In this document: positions 1 to 8,182 of the stretch, one piece after another
Position numbering within the stretch: the stretch's first letter is position 1
Layout of the letters: each line of letters opens with the position of its first letter
Assembly: GCA_016712355.1 (NCBI GenBank)
Contig: JADJRF010000005.1
Location: 2,294,001 to 2,358,000 of the forward strand
Source of the DNA: Vampirovibrionales bacterium
GTDB lineage: Bacteria; Cyanobacteriota; Vampirovibrionia; Vampirovibrionales; Vampirovibrionaceae
Reading direction: 5' to 3'
Length of the DNA: 64,000 bases
Program-made: the position numbers and the translations under genes
The notes under the pieces: model-generated
The model's input: only the letters and a program-made list of their open reading frames with translations
What the model was told of the DNA's origin: nothing
The model's database searches: none

Positions 1-1
1 C

Positions 2-280
2 AACCCGGCATGGGGCGGCGCCCAGTATGAGGGCTGGTGGCGCGACGCCGACATTCGCCCCGAACGTCTCGACGATATCGCCCGCGCGTTGCAGCCACGA
101 CCACGGCCTCAGGCGCTACCCGACCCGAAAAGCGATGATCCCTTGCCGCCAGAATCAGCGCCAGAAAAGAGAATTCTCACGATCAGCGATCGTGATCACC
201 GCGTCCTGAAGCAGTTACAGAACGATCTCCAAAGCCGGGAACCGCGCCGCGTCGCGGACGACAGTCGTCATCCGCCTTAA
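2..280 (+). CDS. C-terminal end of an unknown protein (5' truncated by window edge)
   Basis: The frame is open from the first bases and ends at TAA 278-280, giving about 92 residues with no start inside the window. The visible part is hydrophilic and charged. It starts with a Trp-rich stretch (NPAWGG, EGWWRD), then a Pro/Asp/Arg-rich linker, then a basic tail. I recognise no domain. Internal ATGs in this stretch lie in other frames or lack a ribosome site. The family cannot be named from the tail alone. Confidence 0.5.
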   Translation, partial: NPAWGGAQYEGWWRDADIRPERLDDIARALQPRPRPQALPDPKSDDPLPPESAPEKRILTISDRDHRVLKQLQNDLQSREPRRVADDSRHPP

Positions 281-391
281 AGCGACGGCTGGATTCCCCC
301 TGTCGATTCCCTTGAGACGCCGGGCGTCCTTGCTGGCGCGCGCAAACGCAGCCTGAGCCTCTCGTTTCCCCCGGTCCCCATTAAAAACAGG

Positions 392-427
392 AAAAAGGCG
401 ACGTCGAAGCAACGACATCGCCTTTTT
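392..427. terminator. Bidirectional rho-independent terminator
   Basis: A 15-bp inverted repeat with one mismatch (392-406 with 413-427) encloses a 6-nt loop. A-run and T-run flanks give a U-tract on both strands. It sits 27 bp beyond the stop of the minus-strand 68-residue gene and 112 bp beyond the plus-strand gene that ends at 280, so it can serve both. Confidence 0.8.
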
Positions 428-453
428 CTTGTATTCAGTTGTTCGCGCCGTTC

Positions 454-660
454 TTAGGTGTCCGCGAGCGGCTGCCACACGGGAGGCTGGGGTAGCAGGC
501 CGTTTAAAACGTCCTCCATGACGGTTTCTTGTGAAAAGCTTTCGAGATAATCGTATAATTCGCGGCCCGTCATCTGGCGATTCCAGCGCGGGGCCTTGCG
601 AGCGCTGTATTTTCCTTGGGTGTCGAAGGCGTCGAATTTCTCATGACGACGTTTGCCCAT
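454..660 (-). CDS. Small basic protein of unknown function (68 aa)
   Basis: The start ATG at 660 follows a near-perfect ribosome site (AAGGAGG, complement of 667-673) with 6 nt spacing. A longer reading from 678 has no such site. The product starts MGKRRHEKFDAFDTQGK, continues basic and aromatic (ARKAPRWNRQMTGREL), and ends acidic and Pro-rich (PQPPVWQPLADT). No domain is recognised. The gene stands alone, with a strong promoter about 315 nt upstream (975-1003), a hairpin-rich leader and its own terminator at 392-427. That organisation argues for a real, regulated gene and not a chance frame. Confidence 0.7.
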   Translation of the reverse strand: MGKRRHEKFDAFDTQGKYSARKAPRWNRQMTGRELYDYLESFSQETVMEDVLNGLLPQPPVWQPLADT

Positions 661-968
661 TGTTTCCTCCTTAAACACGAATCGGGTAGAGAATCAGATC
701 TAAAAGCGTGGGGACTGTATCGCTAGCGGAACCCTCCATTGAATTATCACGACGCAAAAGCCTGAAAGCCAGGCGAGGCAAACGCGCACGGAACACATGA
801 ACGCGCATTCCACGCCTTCAGCAGGCATGACAGATGCGCGCGCCGTCACAGCGCGTAATTGAAGCGTTTAAGCTGAATCGTACATTCTGCTTCCCGCGGA
901 TCTTATGTTGCTCTGACCTGCACTGGACGCGGCTGGGGAAGGGACGATTTAGCAGGGTATCAGAGCCC
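661..968 (-). ncRNA. Hairpin-rich leader or candidate small RNA (no known family)
   Basis: This 308-nt stretch has no convincing gene and lies between a strong minus-strand promoter and the 68-residue gene. In minus-strand order I see these hairpins: a long stem at the predicted 5' end (960-966 with 910-916, extended by 952-956 with 917-921); a 9-bp stem with one mismatch near 870-895; a 7-bp stem near 812-830; an 8-bp stem with G-U pairs near 782-808; and GCCTG/CAGGC near 760-775. I do not recognise RNase P, tmRNA, SRP, 6S or a SAM riboswitch. It may be a leader of the small gene, a separate small RNA, or both. Confidence 0.35.
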
Positions 969-974
969 TTCTCT

Positions 975-1003
975 ATAATATATTAAAACAAGCTAAATGA
1001 CAA
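975..1003 (-). promoter_or_regulatory. Strong sigma70-type promoter
   Basis: On the minus strand the -35 is TTGTCA (998-1003, 5/6 match), the spacer is exactly 17 bp, and the -10 is TATTAT (975-980, 5/6 match). The predicted transcript starts near 968, right at the base of the first hairpin of the leader. It points away from metY and toward the 68-residue gene. Confidence 0.65.
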
Positions 1004-1127
1004 GATTGTCTTTCGTCACGCTCCGCGCGATAAATCGTCACAGTCTGCCCGGATTGAATTTCGGCAAGGTTTCCCCTACGATGGAGGGCTATTTTGCTTG
1101 GAGACGCGTGAGAGGAGACTGGCTCTA

Positions 1128-2435
1128 ATGACGGAATCTTGCAAGGGGCTTGAAACCAAGGCCTTACACGGCGGCTATACCCCCGACCCGACGACGCATT
1201 CGCGCGCCGTTCCCATTTATCAGACGACATCGTATGTCTTCGATGATACGGCCCATGCGGCGAATCTGTTTGCCCTGCAAGCCTTCGGCAATATCTATAC
1301 CCGGCTGATGAACCCCACTACGGATGTTCTGGAAAAGCGTATCGCCGAAATGGAAGGCGGGGTTGGGGCATTGGCCGTTTCCTCAGGCCAGTCAGCAATC
1401 ACCGGGGCGATCCTGACGCTTGCCAAAGCCGGAGACGAAATCGTATCCTCCACGGATCTCTATGGCGGCACGGTCAGCCTGTTTTCCAACACGCTCAAGC
1501 GGTTTGGCATCACGGTTAAATTCGTTCCGGGTAACGATCTTGAAGCATGGGAAGCAGCTATTACCCCGCGCACCAAGGCGCTTTACGCAGAAACCATCGG
1601 CAATCCCCGGTTGCAAGTCGTCGAGCTGGAGAGAATCGCCGAGATCGGCCAGCGTCACGGCGTTCCGCTGGTCGTCGACAGCACGGTGACGACGCCGTTC
1701 CTGCAACGCCCGATTGATCACGGCGCGGCGATTGTCCTGCACTCGGCCACCAAGTTTATCGGCGGACATGGCACCTCCATCGGCGGGCTGATTGTCGATT
1801 CGGGGCGCTTTGACTGGGCGGCGTCAGGCCGCTTCAGCGAATTCGTCGATCCGGAACCTGCCTATCACGGCCTGCGCTTTGTTGACGCGTTTGGCCCGCT
1901 GGCCTTTATCCTGCGAGCGCGGACCCTGTTTTTGAGAGACGTCGGCGCCTGTATGAGCCCGTTTAACGCATGGCTGTTCTGCCAAGGGCTGGAAACCCTC
2001 TCGCTGCGGATGCAACGGCATTCTGAAAACGCGCTGAAAGTCGCGCAATTTCTGGAATCGCATGCCAAAGTCTCGTGGGTCAATTACCCGGGTCTGGCCT
2101 CGTCTCCCACGGCGCACCTCAACGCGCGCTATCTGCCCAATGGCCATGGAGCGCTGGTGGGCTTCGGCATTCAGGGAGGCCGCGAGTCGGCGATTCGCTT
2201 GATTGAATCCGTCAAGCTCTTCAGCCATCTGGCCAATATCGGCGACTCCAAAAGCCTGATTATTCACCCCTCGTCGACCACGCACTCGCAGCTCAGCGAA
2301 GCCGAGCAGCTCAGCGCAGGCGTCACGCCGGATTTCATCCGCTTGAGCGTCGGCATTGAGTCGATTGACGATATTATCGGCGATCTGGATCAGGCGCTGG
2401 CGCGCGTGGGTCAGCCTGTCGGCGCAAGCGCCTAG
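1128..2435 (+). CDS. metY: O-acetylhomoserine sulfhydrylase (MetY, PLP-dependent)
   Basis: This enzyme joins O-acetylhomoserine with sulfide to give homocysteine, in the cytosol. At 435 residues it has the usual length of the Cys/Met-metabolism PLP family. It shows the N-terminal family signature (ETKALHGGY, VPIYQTTSYVF), YTRLMNPTT, the SSGQSA segment and the PLP lysine in HSATKF (K209). ATG 1128 is chosen because AGAGGAG lies 10 nt upstream; a TTG at 1098 has no support. It is followed 11 bp later by metX, whose product makes its substrate, so the two form an operon for the direct-sulfhydrylation route. I found no SAM riboswitch upstream. Confidence 0.95.
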   Translation: MTESCKGLETKALHGGYTPDPTTHSRAVPIYQTTSYVFDDTAHAANLFALQAFGNIYTRLMNPTTDVLEKRIAEMEGGVGALAVSSGQSAITGAILTLAKAGDEIVSSTDLYGGTVSLFSNTLKRFGITVKFVPGNDLEAWEAAITPRTKALYAETIGNPRLQVVELERIAEIGQRHGVPLVVDSTVTTPFLQRPIDHGAAIVLHSATKFIGGHGTSIGGLIVDSGRFDWAASGRFSEFVDPEPAYHGLRFVDAFGPLAFILRARTLFLRDVGACMSPFNAWLFCQGLETLSLRMQRHSENALKVAQFLESHAKVSWVNYPGLASSPTAHLNARYLPNGHGALVGFGIQGGRESAIRLIESVKLFSHLANIGDSKSLIIHPSSTTHSQLSEAEQLSAGVTPDFIRLSVGIESIDDIIGDLDQALARVGQPVGASA

Positions 2436-2446
2436 CGCATCGCGCA

Positions 2447-3706
2447 ATGACGCCGCATCCCGCGCCACCCGAATCGGTCGGCCTTAGCGAGAAACGCTAT
2501 TTCACCTTCGCCTCGGCGGAAAGCCCCATGCGGCTGGAATCCGGCGCGACGCTGGGGCCGGTTACGCTTGCCTACGAGACGTTTGGCGAACCCAATGAAG
2601 CGCGCGACAACGCTATCCTGATTCTACATGCGTTGACGGGCGATTCGCACGCGGCGGGCTTCTATACCCGAGACGATCGCAAGCCTGGCTGGTGGGACAA
2701 TATGATCGGTCCCGGTAAGGCCTTCGATACGCGCCGTTACTGGGTCATTTGCGCCAACGCGATTGGCGGGTGCCAGGGTTCCACGGGCCCTTCGTCGATG
2801 AATCCGGCCACGGGCGCGTCCTATGGGGCGACCTTCCCGATGGTAACCATCGGCGATATCGTCGACACGCAGCATGCGCTCATGACGCATCTGGGTATTA
2901 CGCAGTGGCACTCGCTGGCCGGCGGATCCCTAGGCGGATTTCAGGCGCTGGAGTGGATGCTGCGCTACCCGCAAGCGGTCGCCTCGGCGATTTGCGTCGC
3001 CAGCGCGGCGCGCTTATCGGCGCAGGGGATCGCGTTCAATGCGGTAGGGCGTCATGCCATCATCAACGACCCGAACTGGCGCGAGGGCGCGTATTACGAG
3101 ACCGGCCCCGGCCCGGATATCGGTCTGGCGACGGCGCGCATGCTCGGGCATATTACCTACCTGTCGGAACTATCGCTGGAGCGCAAATTCGGACGCAAGC
3201 TCCAGTGGGCCGACCGCATTCGTTACGACTTTGCCGCCGAATTCGCCGTTGAATCGTATTTACATCATCAGGGACAGCGTTTCATCGAGCGATTTGACGC
3301 CAACAGCTATCTATATCTCACCAAGGCGATGGACTACTTCGATTTACGCCAGAAGTACGGGCCTTTACAGGAAGCCTTCGCGCGAATTCAGGCCAGCGCG
3401 CTGGTCATCGCCTATAGCAGCGACTGGCTGTTTCCGGTGGAGCAGTCGCGCGAGATCGCCAACGCTTTGAAACAGAACCGCAAGGATGTTACGTTTGTGA
3501 CGCTGGATTCCGACTACGGCCACGACGCCTTCCTGTTGGAAACCGCCCAAATGACGCGGCTGATTCAGTCGTTTCTGAACAAGGTCGAAACCGTCAAGCG
3601 CATGAAATCGGAGGCTTTTGCGGCCCATGGCGTCTCCCGCCCCCCCATCGTCTTTGAACCGCCCGGGCGCGGGAGTCGGTCCCAACGTCTTCCGTTCGGA
3701 CTATGA
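2447..3706 (+). CDS. metX: Homoserine O-acetyltransferase (MetX)
   Basis: An alpha/beta-hydrolase-fold acyltransferase that makes O-acetylhomoserine from homoserine and acetyl-CoA, the substrate of the upstream metY product. The nucleophile elbow AGGSLGG (S161), the acid in YSSDWLFP (D326) and the histidine in YGHDAFLLE (H359) form the triad. The oxyanion segment ILHALTGDSHA and the family stretch NAIGGCQGSTGP are present. The chain is 419 residues. The last 36 or so residues, after the conserved lid and catalytic core, form a Pro/Arg-rich tail coded in the 80 bp that overlap metW in another frame. Its ribosome site is weak, suggesting coupling to metY. An acyl-CoA other than acetyl-CoA cannot be excluded from sequence. 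Confidence 0.95.
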   Translation: MTPHPAPPESVGLSEKRYFTFASAESPMRLESGATLGPVTLAYETFGEPNEARDNAILILHALTGDSHAAGFYTRDDRKPGWWDNMIGPGKAFDTRRYWVICANAIGGCQGSTGPSSMNPATGASYGATFPMVTIGDIVDTQHALMTHLGITQWHSLAGGSLGGFQALEWMLRYPQAVASAICVASAARLSAQGIAFNAVGRHAIINDPNWREGAYYETGPGPDIGLATARMLGHITYLSELSLERKFGRKLQWADRIRYDFAAEFAVESYLHHQGQRFIERFDANSYLYLTKAMDYFDLRQKYGPLQEAFARIQASALVIAYSSDWLFPVEQSREIANALKQNRKDVTFVTLDSDYGHDAFLLETAQMTRLIQSFLNKVETVKRMKSEAFAAHGVSRPPIVFEPPGRGSRSQRLPFGL

Positions 3707-4298
3707 CCGCATTCTCGCGCTGATTCCACCCCAGGCGCAGGTATTGGACCTGGGCTGCGGCGACGGCCAACTCCTGCGCCGTCTGACCCACGAGAGAAAC
3801 GCGCAGGCCTGTGGCGTCGAACTCAACGAAGAAAACGTCATCCGTTGCGTCGAGCAAGGATTATCGGCCTATCAATCGAATATCGACGAGGGGCTCGCCG
3901 AATATCCTGACGGGGCCTTTGATTTCGTCATCCTCAACCAGACCCTGCAAGTGCTGACCCGCCCCCGCGAGGTGATGCTGGAAATGCTGCGCGTCGGGCG
4001 CTACGGCGTGGTCAGCTTCCCCAATTTTGCTCACTGGCGCATTCGTCTGAGCTTTCTGTCGCGCGGACGCATGCCCAAGTCGGACGTTTTGCCGTTCTCG
4101 TGGTACGACACGCCCAATATTCACCTGTGTACGATGCTCGACTTCTTTGATCTGTGCGCCCAGGAAGGCATTGAGGTCATCCACGGCGAGTATCTGATTG
4201 GCGGCCACTGGCGCATGGGGACGCTTGCCCAGCGCTCAGCCAATGTGCTGGCCGCGTCGGGGCTTTTCGTCATCACGCGCCCTACGCCCGCGCGGTAA
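3627..4298 (+). CDS. metW: Methionine biosynthesis protein MetW (methyltransferase fold)
   Basis: A Class I SAM-methyltransferase-fold protein that in many bacteria is coded right after metX and is needed for full homoserine acetyltransferase function. The SAM-binding motif LDLGCGDGQLL lies near residues 33-43. NQTLQVLTRP and the downstream FPNFAHWRIR segment are typical of MetW. ATG 3627 is preceded by GGAGG 12 nt upstream; a TTG at 3618 lies between the two. The start lies 80 bp inside metX, so the two are probably translationally coupled. The product is 223 residues, close to family length. Confidence 0.9.
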   Translation: MASPAPPSSLNRPGAGVGPNVFRSDYDRILALIPPQAQVLDLGCGDGQLLRRLTHERNAQACGVELNEENVIRCVEQGLSAYQSNIDEGLAEYPDGAFDFVILNQTLQVLTRPREVMLEMLRVGRYGVVSFPNFAHWRIRLSFLSRGRMPKSDVLPFSWYDTPNIHLCTMLDFFDLCAQEGIEVIHGEYLIGGHWRMGTLAQRSANVLAASGLFVITRPTPAR

Positions 4299-4311
4299 CC
4301 CGCCCCCCAGA

Positions 4312-4330
4312 CGCCGCAGGCCCTGCGGCG
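4312..4330 (+). terminator. Hairpin after metW (possible terminator without clear U-tract)
   Basis: A perfect 8-bp GC stem (4312-4319 with 4323-4330) closes a 3-nt loop 14 bp after the metW stop. No T-run follows, so it may act as a transcript stabiliser and not as a true intrinsic terminator. Confidence 0.35.
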
Positions 4331-4341
4331 AGGACCTCCCC

Positions 4342-4371
4342 TTGTCAGCGCCTGTGGCTTTCGATCATAAT
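4342..4371 (+). promoter_or_regulatory. Promoter of tRNA-Pro
   Basis: TTGTCA (4342-4347) and CATAAT (4366-4371) are each 5/6 matches and are separated by 18 bp. The predicted start is near 4378, about 40 nt before the tRNA. Confidence 0.65.
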
Positions 4372-4416
4372 AGAGGCTTCGAGACCCCCCCGCTTTTTCT
4401 GGACGCTTTGTCACGA

Positions 4417-4490
<74 letters not shown>

Positions 4491-4491
4491 T

Positions 4492-4524
4492 AAAAGGCTC
4501 CCTGTTTGATGCAGGGAGCCTTTT
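4492..4524. terminator. Bidirectional terminator between tRNA-Pro and the convergent gene
   Basis: A perfect 13-bp inverted repeat (4492-4504 with 4512-4524) has A4/T4 edges and a 7-nt loop. It ends the tRNA transcript on the plus strand and the 4551-4958 gene on the minus strand. Confidence 0.85.
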
Positions 4525-4550
4525 ACCATAGAGCGGAAAAACTGGCAGCC

Positions 4551-4958
4551 TTAGTGCGAGGCGATTTTTGCGGGCTCGGGCGGCAGATCGTCGGCGAGTT
4601 GCGGCGCGTCGGCGTCGCTTTGGGTATAGGTGCAGCGGGCATAGACGCCTTTCATCGAGCAGTCGACCGCGCCCAGGCGCTCATCGAAGGGGCCGACGTT
4701 GTACGGATCGCGATAATCGAAGGGAACGACCGCAATACGCACGCGGGTTTGATTGGAAACCTCGCCGTACTGCACCGCCCCGGACTTCTCCACAGCGGGA
4801 TCGCTGATGAGTTCAAGCGGCTCCAGCCCGGAGACAATGGCAATATCGGCAGACGAGGCATCCGCAGGCGTTAAAGCCACACTCCAGACGTCAGCAGGAA
4901 GCAGCAGAGCGCTTAAACACAGCACAGCCGTCAGAAATCGAGACAGAGATAGACGCAT
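4551..4958 (-). CDS. Small secreted protein of unknown function (135 aa)
   Basis: A typical signal peptide is visible (MRLSLSRF, then LTAVLCLSALLLP, cleavage probably near residues 26-28), so the protein is exported. The mature part is acidic and Asp/Pro-rich. It has two Cys (DCSMKGVYARC) that could form a disulfide, and a beta-rich stretch (QTRVRIAVVPFDYRD). I do not recognise the family. ATG 4958 is chosen over 4970 because GAGGG precedes it by 12 nt; a GTG at 4961 is also possible. It lies 74 bp downstream of the wecA-like gene on the same strand and could be its last operon member. Confidence 0.6.
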   Translation of the reverse strand: MRLSLSRFLTAVLCLSALLLPADVWSVALTPADASSADIAIVSGLEPLELISDPAVEKSGAVQYGEVSNQTRVRIAVVPFDYRDPYNVGPFDERLGAVDCSMKGVYARCTYTQSDADAPQLADDLPPEPAKIASH

Positions 4959-5032
4959 CACGCAACACATCCCTCATTGGGGGTCGTGAATGGCCTATCG
5001 GCGCCGACGGAGAAAAATTGAATATTAAATTT

Positions 5033-6154
5033 TTACGAGGAAGGCGTCAATGCTTGCGGCGAGCGGGCGTCTGGGGTAACGATACGGGCAGCCCGGCGAC
5101 GCTCGGCAGTCTCCAGCTTTCGGAATTCTTCAACGTTGGAAGAAAAGCGCAGCATCAGCAGCCCCAGGGTCAAGGCCAGCAGGCCGCCCAACAGCAGCAG
5201 GTACGACCCTAACAGATGCAGATAATAGGTCGCAGCCATCCCCGTGACGGCGCAGACGGCGTATAACAGGCCGACAATGCGCACCTGCGTTAGCCCCGCG
5301 TCGAGCAGTTTATGGTGAATATGCCCAGCGTCCGCAATAAATGGATTACGCCCCTTAAAAACCCGCCGCAGTGTGGAATAGGCGACATCCAGAATCGGGA
5401 CGGCCAGAATCGCCACGGGCGCGACGACGACGACGACCGGGGTTTTCATCACCCCTGTCACCGCGATGCTGGCCAACACGAAGCCGCAGAAGAGCGACCC
5501 GCTGTCGCCCATAAAAATCCGCGCGGGAAAGAAGTTGTAGACCAGAAAACCCAGCGTGGCCCCGGCCAGCAACGCCGCCATTACAGCCGCGATTGGCTGA
5601 TGCGTAAATCCGGCGGCAACAGCCATCGTCACGGCGGAAATCGTCGCGACGCCGCCCGCCAGACCGTCTACGCCATCGATAAAATTCATGGCGTTGGCAA
5701 TGCCCACCAGCCACAGCACGGTCACCGGCAGACTAAAGGCATGCAGCAACAGGACAACGTTTCCGGGCAGATCAATGGTCTGAATCTGCACCCCGAGATA
5801 AAAAGCGGCGCAGGCGGCAGCAATCTGACCGGCAAACTTGACATACGGCGACAAGTTGAAACGATCGTCCAGCACGCCCACGCAAAACATCAGCGTTGCG
5901 CCTGTGAGGATGCCGAACATGCTGGCCCCGTGCGGATAGCCGCCCGACAGCAGCATCAGGATGAGGATGGCAATCATGTAGGCCATCCAGATCGCCACGC
6001 CGCCAAAACGCGGTACGGGCGTCTGGTGAATTTTACGTTCGCCGGGCTGATCGACCAGACCCAGACGCAAGGCGGTCCGCGCAACAAGAGGCGCCAGAAT
6101 CAGCGCCAGCGTCAGGGCGAGCAGAAACCCCGTCAGTTGCAAGTCGGTAAACAC
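5033..6154 (-). CDS. Undecaprenyl-phosphate N-acetylhexosamine-1-phosphate transferase (WecA/TagO/MraY superfamily)
   Basis: This integral membrane enzyme moves a sugar-1-phosphate (usually GlcNAc-1-P) from UDP-sugar to undecaprenyl phosphate, starting O-antigen, enterobacterial common antigen or wall polymer chains. At 373 residues with about ten hydrophobic segments, it has the superfamily signatures: GLVDQPGERKIH with PRFGG near residue 50; the Mg-binding DD at 96-97; NFIDGVDGLAGG at 157-168; FMGDSGS at 215-220; and the WecA-type HIHHKLLD at 278-285. The basic C-terminal tail is cytosolic. It follows glyA by 39 bp. The rpiB-glyA-(upp)-tagO order is known from Gram-positives; here upp lies elsewhere (42418). 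The donor sugar is inferred only. Confidence 0.9.
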   Translation of the reverse strand: MFTDLQLTGFLLALTLALILAPLVARTALRLGLVDQPGERKIHQTPVPRFGGVAIWMAYMIAILILMLLSGGYPHGASMFGILTGATLMFCVGVLDDRFNLSPYVKFAGQIAAACAAFYLGVQIQTIDLPGNVVLLLHAFSLPVTVLWLVGIANAMNFIDGVDGLAGGVATISAVTMAVAAGFTHQPIAAVMAALLAGATLGFLVYNFFPARIFMGDSGSLFCGFVLASIAVTGVMKTPVVVVVAPVAILAVPILDVAYSTLRRVFKGRNPFIADAGHIHHKLLDAGLTQVRIVGLLYAVCAVTGMAATYYLHLLGSYLLLLGGLLALTLGLLMLRFSSNVEEFRKLETAERRRAARIVTPDARSPQALTPSS

Positions 6155-6193
6155 GTGAGGGACGATAGCGGCGGTCTCCTGTAAGTGGGCGGC

Positions 6194-7459
6194 CTAGACG
6201 ACAGCGGCCGACGCAGAGAGTTCCGGGTACAGCGGGAATCGTTGCGCCAGCGCCGCCACGGCCTGAGCGAGCTGGGATTCGTCATACGCCGGCTTCAAGG
6301 AGCGCGCAATAATCGCGCCGATCTGGGCCATGGCGTCGACGTCGAAGCCACGGGTCGTGAGCGCGGGCGTCCCCAAACGGATGCCGCTGGTAACAAAGGG
6401 GCTTTGCGGGTCATCGGGGACGGTATTCTTGTTGGCGGTGATGCCGATGGCTTCAAGGCGGGCCTGAGCCTCTTTACCGGTGAGATTGAGGCGGCGCAGA
6501 TCCAGCACCATCAAGTGATTGTCGGTACCGCCGCTGAGCAGATCGACGCCATCGGCGCTTAGTGCGGCGGCCAGCGCCCTGGCATTGGCAATCACGGCGG
6601 CGGAGTAGGCATTGAAGGCCGGAGAGAGGATTTCCTGAAACGCAACAGCCTTGGCGGCAATCACATGCATCAGCGGGCCGCCCTGAATGCCGGGGAAGAC
6701 GGCCTTATCGACAGCCTTGGCGAGATCCGCCTGACACATGACGATACCGCCGCGCGGACCGCGTAAGGTCTTGTGCGTCGTAGTGGTCACCAACTGGCAA
6801 TGCGGGAACGGGCTCGGGTGATGGCCTGTGGCCACCAGACCGGCAATATGGGCGATATCGGCCAGCAAGAGCGCGCCCGCTTCATCGGCAATGGCGCGGA
6901 AGGCGGGGAAGTCGAGCGTACGGGCGTAGGCGCTCGCGCCGCAGATGATCAGCCTGGGACGATGTTCCAGCGCCAGTTGGCGCACAGCGTCGTAATCGAT
7001 GCGCCCTGTTTGCGGATTCACGCCGTAAGGCACAATGTTGAAAAACAGACCGGAGAAATTCACCGGCGAGCCATGGGTTAAATGGCCGCCATGAGAGAGG
7101 TTCATGCCCAGAATGGTATCGCCGGCCTGAAGCCCGGCGGCGAGAAAGGCCGCCATGTTGGCCTGAGCGCCACTGTGAGGCTGAACATTGACATGATCGC
7201 AGCCAAAAATACGTTTGGCGCGTTCGATTGCCAGAACTTCCACCTCGTCGACAAACTCGCATCCGCCATAATAGCGTTTATGGGGCAGGCCTTCGGCGTA
7301 TTTGTTGGTGAGAACCGTTCCCATGGCCTGCATCACCGCCATGCTGGTGAAGTTCTCGCTGGCGATCATCTCCAGCGTTTGCTGCTCGCGCGCCAGTTCA
7401 CGCAGAATCAGCGCGTGAATGTCGGGATCACAGCGGCGAAGGGCATCAAGATTCAACAT
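6194..7459 (-). CDS. glyA: Serine hydroxymethyltransferase
   Basis: A PLP enzyme that interconverts serine and glycine while charging tetrahydrofolate with a one-carbon unit. At 421 residues it has the usual length. Visible signatures are IASENFTS, TNKYAEGLPHKRYYGGCE, QPHSGAQAN and the PLP-lysine motif THKTLRGPRGG (K230). ATG 7459 is chosen because it overlaps the rpiB stop by 7 bp and gives the normal N-terminus; the frame stays open upstream only as the antisense frame of rpiB. It is the middle gene of the rpiB-glyA-wecA operon. Confidence 0.97.
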   Translation of the reverse strand: MLNLDALRRCDPDIHALILRELAREQQTLEMIASENFTSMAVMQAMGTVLTNKYAEGLPHKRYYGGCEFVDEVEVLAIERAKRIFGCDHVNVQPHSGAQANMAAFLAAGLQAGDTILGMNLSHGGHLTHGSPVNFSGLFFNIVPYGVNPQTGRIDYDAVRQLALEHRPRLIICGASAYARTLDFPAFRAIADEAGALLLADIAHIAGLVATGHHPSPFPHCQLVTTTTHKTLRGPRGGIVMCQADLAKAVDKAVFPGIQGGPLMHVIAAKAVAFQEILSPAFNAYSAAVIANARALAAALSADGVDLLSGGTDNHLMVLDLRRLNLTGKEAQARLEAIGITANKNTVPDDPQSPFVTSGIRLGTPALTTRGFDVDAMAQIGAIIARSLKPAYDESQLAQAVAALAQRFPLYPELSASAAVV

Positions 7460-8010
7460 GGCGAAAGGGCGTCTCCTTGCGGTCGTATCAGACAATCGAG
7501 CTGGGCGACGCGATCGGCGTGACGAGCGCCGTCGAAGTCCGTCGCCAGAAATACGTCGAGAATCTCCTGAGCCAGCGGCGCGGCGAGAAAACGCGCGCCC
7601 AGACACAAGACGTTGGCGTCGTTATGCTGGCGACTGAGTCGCGCAGTGGTCACGTCATGGGCGACTACGGCCCGCACGCCGTCAAATCGATTGGCGGCGA
7701 TGCCCATCCCCACGCCGCTACCGCAGCACAGCACGCCCATGACGGTTTCGTCGGCCCCGGCCTGTAAAACCGCCTGCGCCACCCGCGCGGCGACCGGCGG
7801 GTAATCGACGGGCGCAGCGTCATAGCAGCCCATATCCTGAACTGCGACGTTTTGAGCCGTCAGGGCTTGAATCAGCGCCTGCTTGAGCGGGAATCCCGCA
7901 TGATCGGCCCCGAAAACCACCCGAATCGCCGCCCGGGAAAACCCCGCAGAAGCGCTGGGCGAGCCAGAATCTGACGGAAAAGCATCCTGAGGAGAAAAAG
8001 AAGCAGTCAC
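7453..8010 (-). CDS. rpiB: Ribose-5-phosphate isomerase B
   Basis: Interconverts ribose-5-phosphate and ribulose-5-phosphate in the pentose phosphate pathway. The RpiB/LacAB fold is recognised by FGADHAGFPLK near residue 33, the catalytic-Cys segment CCGSGVGMGIAANR (C96), and RQHNDANVLCLGAR, whose H129 matches the RpiB catalytic His. An atypical Ser/Pro/Ala-rich extension of about 29 residues precedes the conserved start. GTG 8010 is chosen because AGGAG lies 9 nt upstream; a GTG at 8013 is also possible. It heads the operon with glyA. Confidence 0.92.
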   Translation of the reverse strand: MTASFSPQDAFPSDSGSPSASAGFSRAAIRVVFGADHAGFPLKQALIQALTAQNVAVQDMGCYDAAPVDYPPVAARVAQAVLQAGADETVMGVLCCGSGVGMGIAANRFDGVRAVVAHDVTTARLSRQHNDANVLCLGARFLAAPLAQEILDVFLATDFDGARHADRVAQLDCLIRPQGDALSPC

Positions 8011-8064
8011 CACGACTCTCCTGCCAATAACTACTGTGAAAAGAGGATCCGACCAACTCCCGCC

Positions 8065-8073
8065 AGTTTACCA
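8065..8073 (-). promoter_or_regulatory. Possible extended -10 promoter of rpiB-glyA-wecA
   Basis: TGG followed by TAAACT on the minus strand, about 55 bp upstream of rpiB, resembles an extended -10 (TGn plus a 4/6 hexamer). No good -35 is visible. The flanking DNA carries a GC-rich direct repeat, GCGCCCACGGCG, twice (8100-8131). Confidence 0.3.
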
Positions 8074-8182
8074 CAAGCGCCCTCGCCGCCCGCATTCTCG
8101 CGCCCACGGCGCAGGGCGCGCGCCCACGGCGGACCCTCAAGAAATTTGACCGGGCGCCGATAGCGTATCAGATGGGTGTGAT

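Noticed and set aside
215..478. Minus-strand frame across 215-478
   Set aside because: It runs through the hairpin terminator at 392-427 and lacks a ribosome site.
680..1127. SAM riboswitch upstream of metY
   Set aside because: None of the SAM-I/II conserved words are visible on the plus strand, and the clear promoter here points the other way.
5312..6184. 290-codon plus-strand frame opposite the wecA-like gene
   Set aside because: Antisense of a well-supported membrane enzyme; Gln/Arg/His-rich composition typical of antisense frames.
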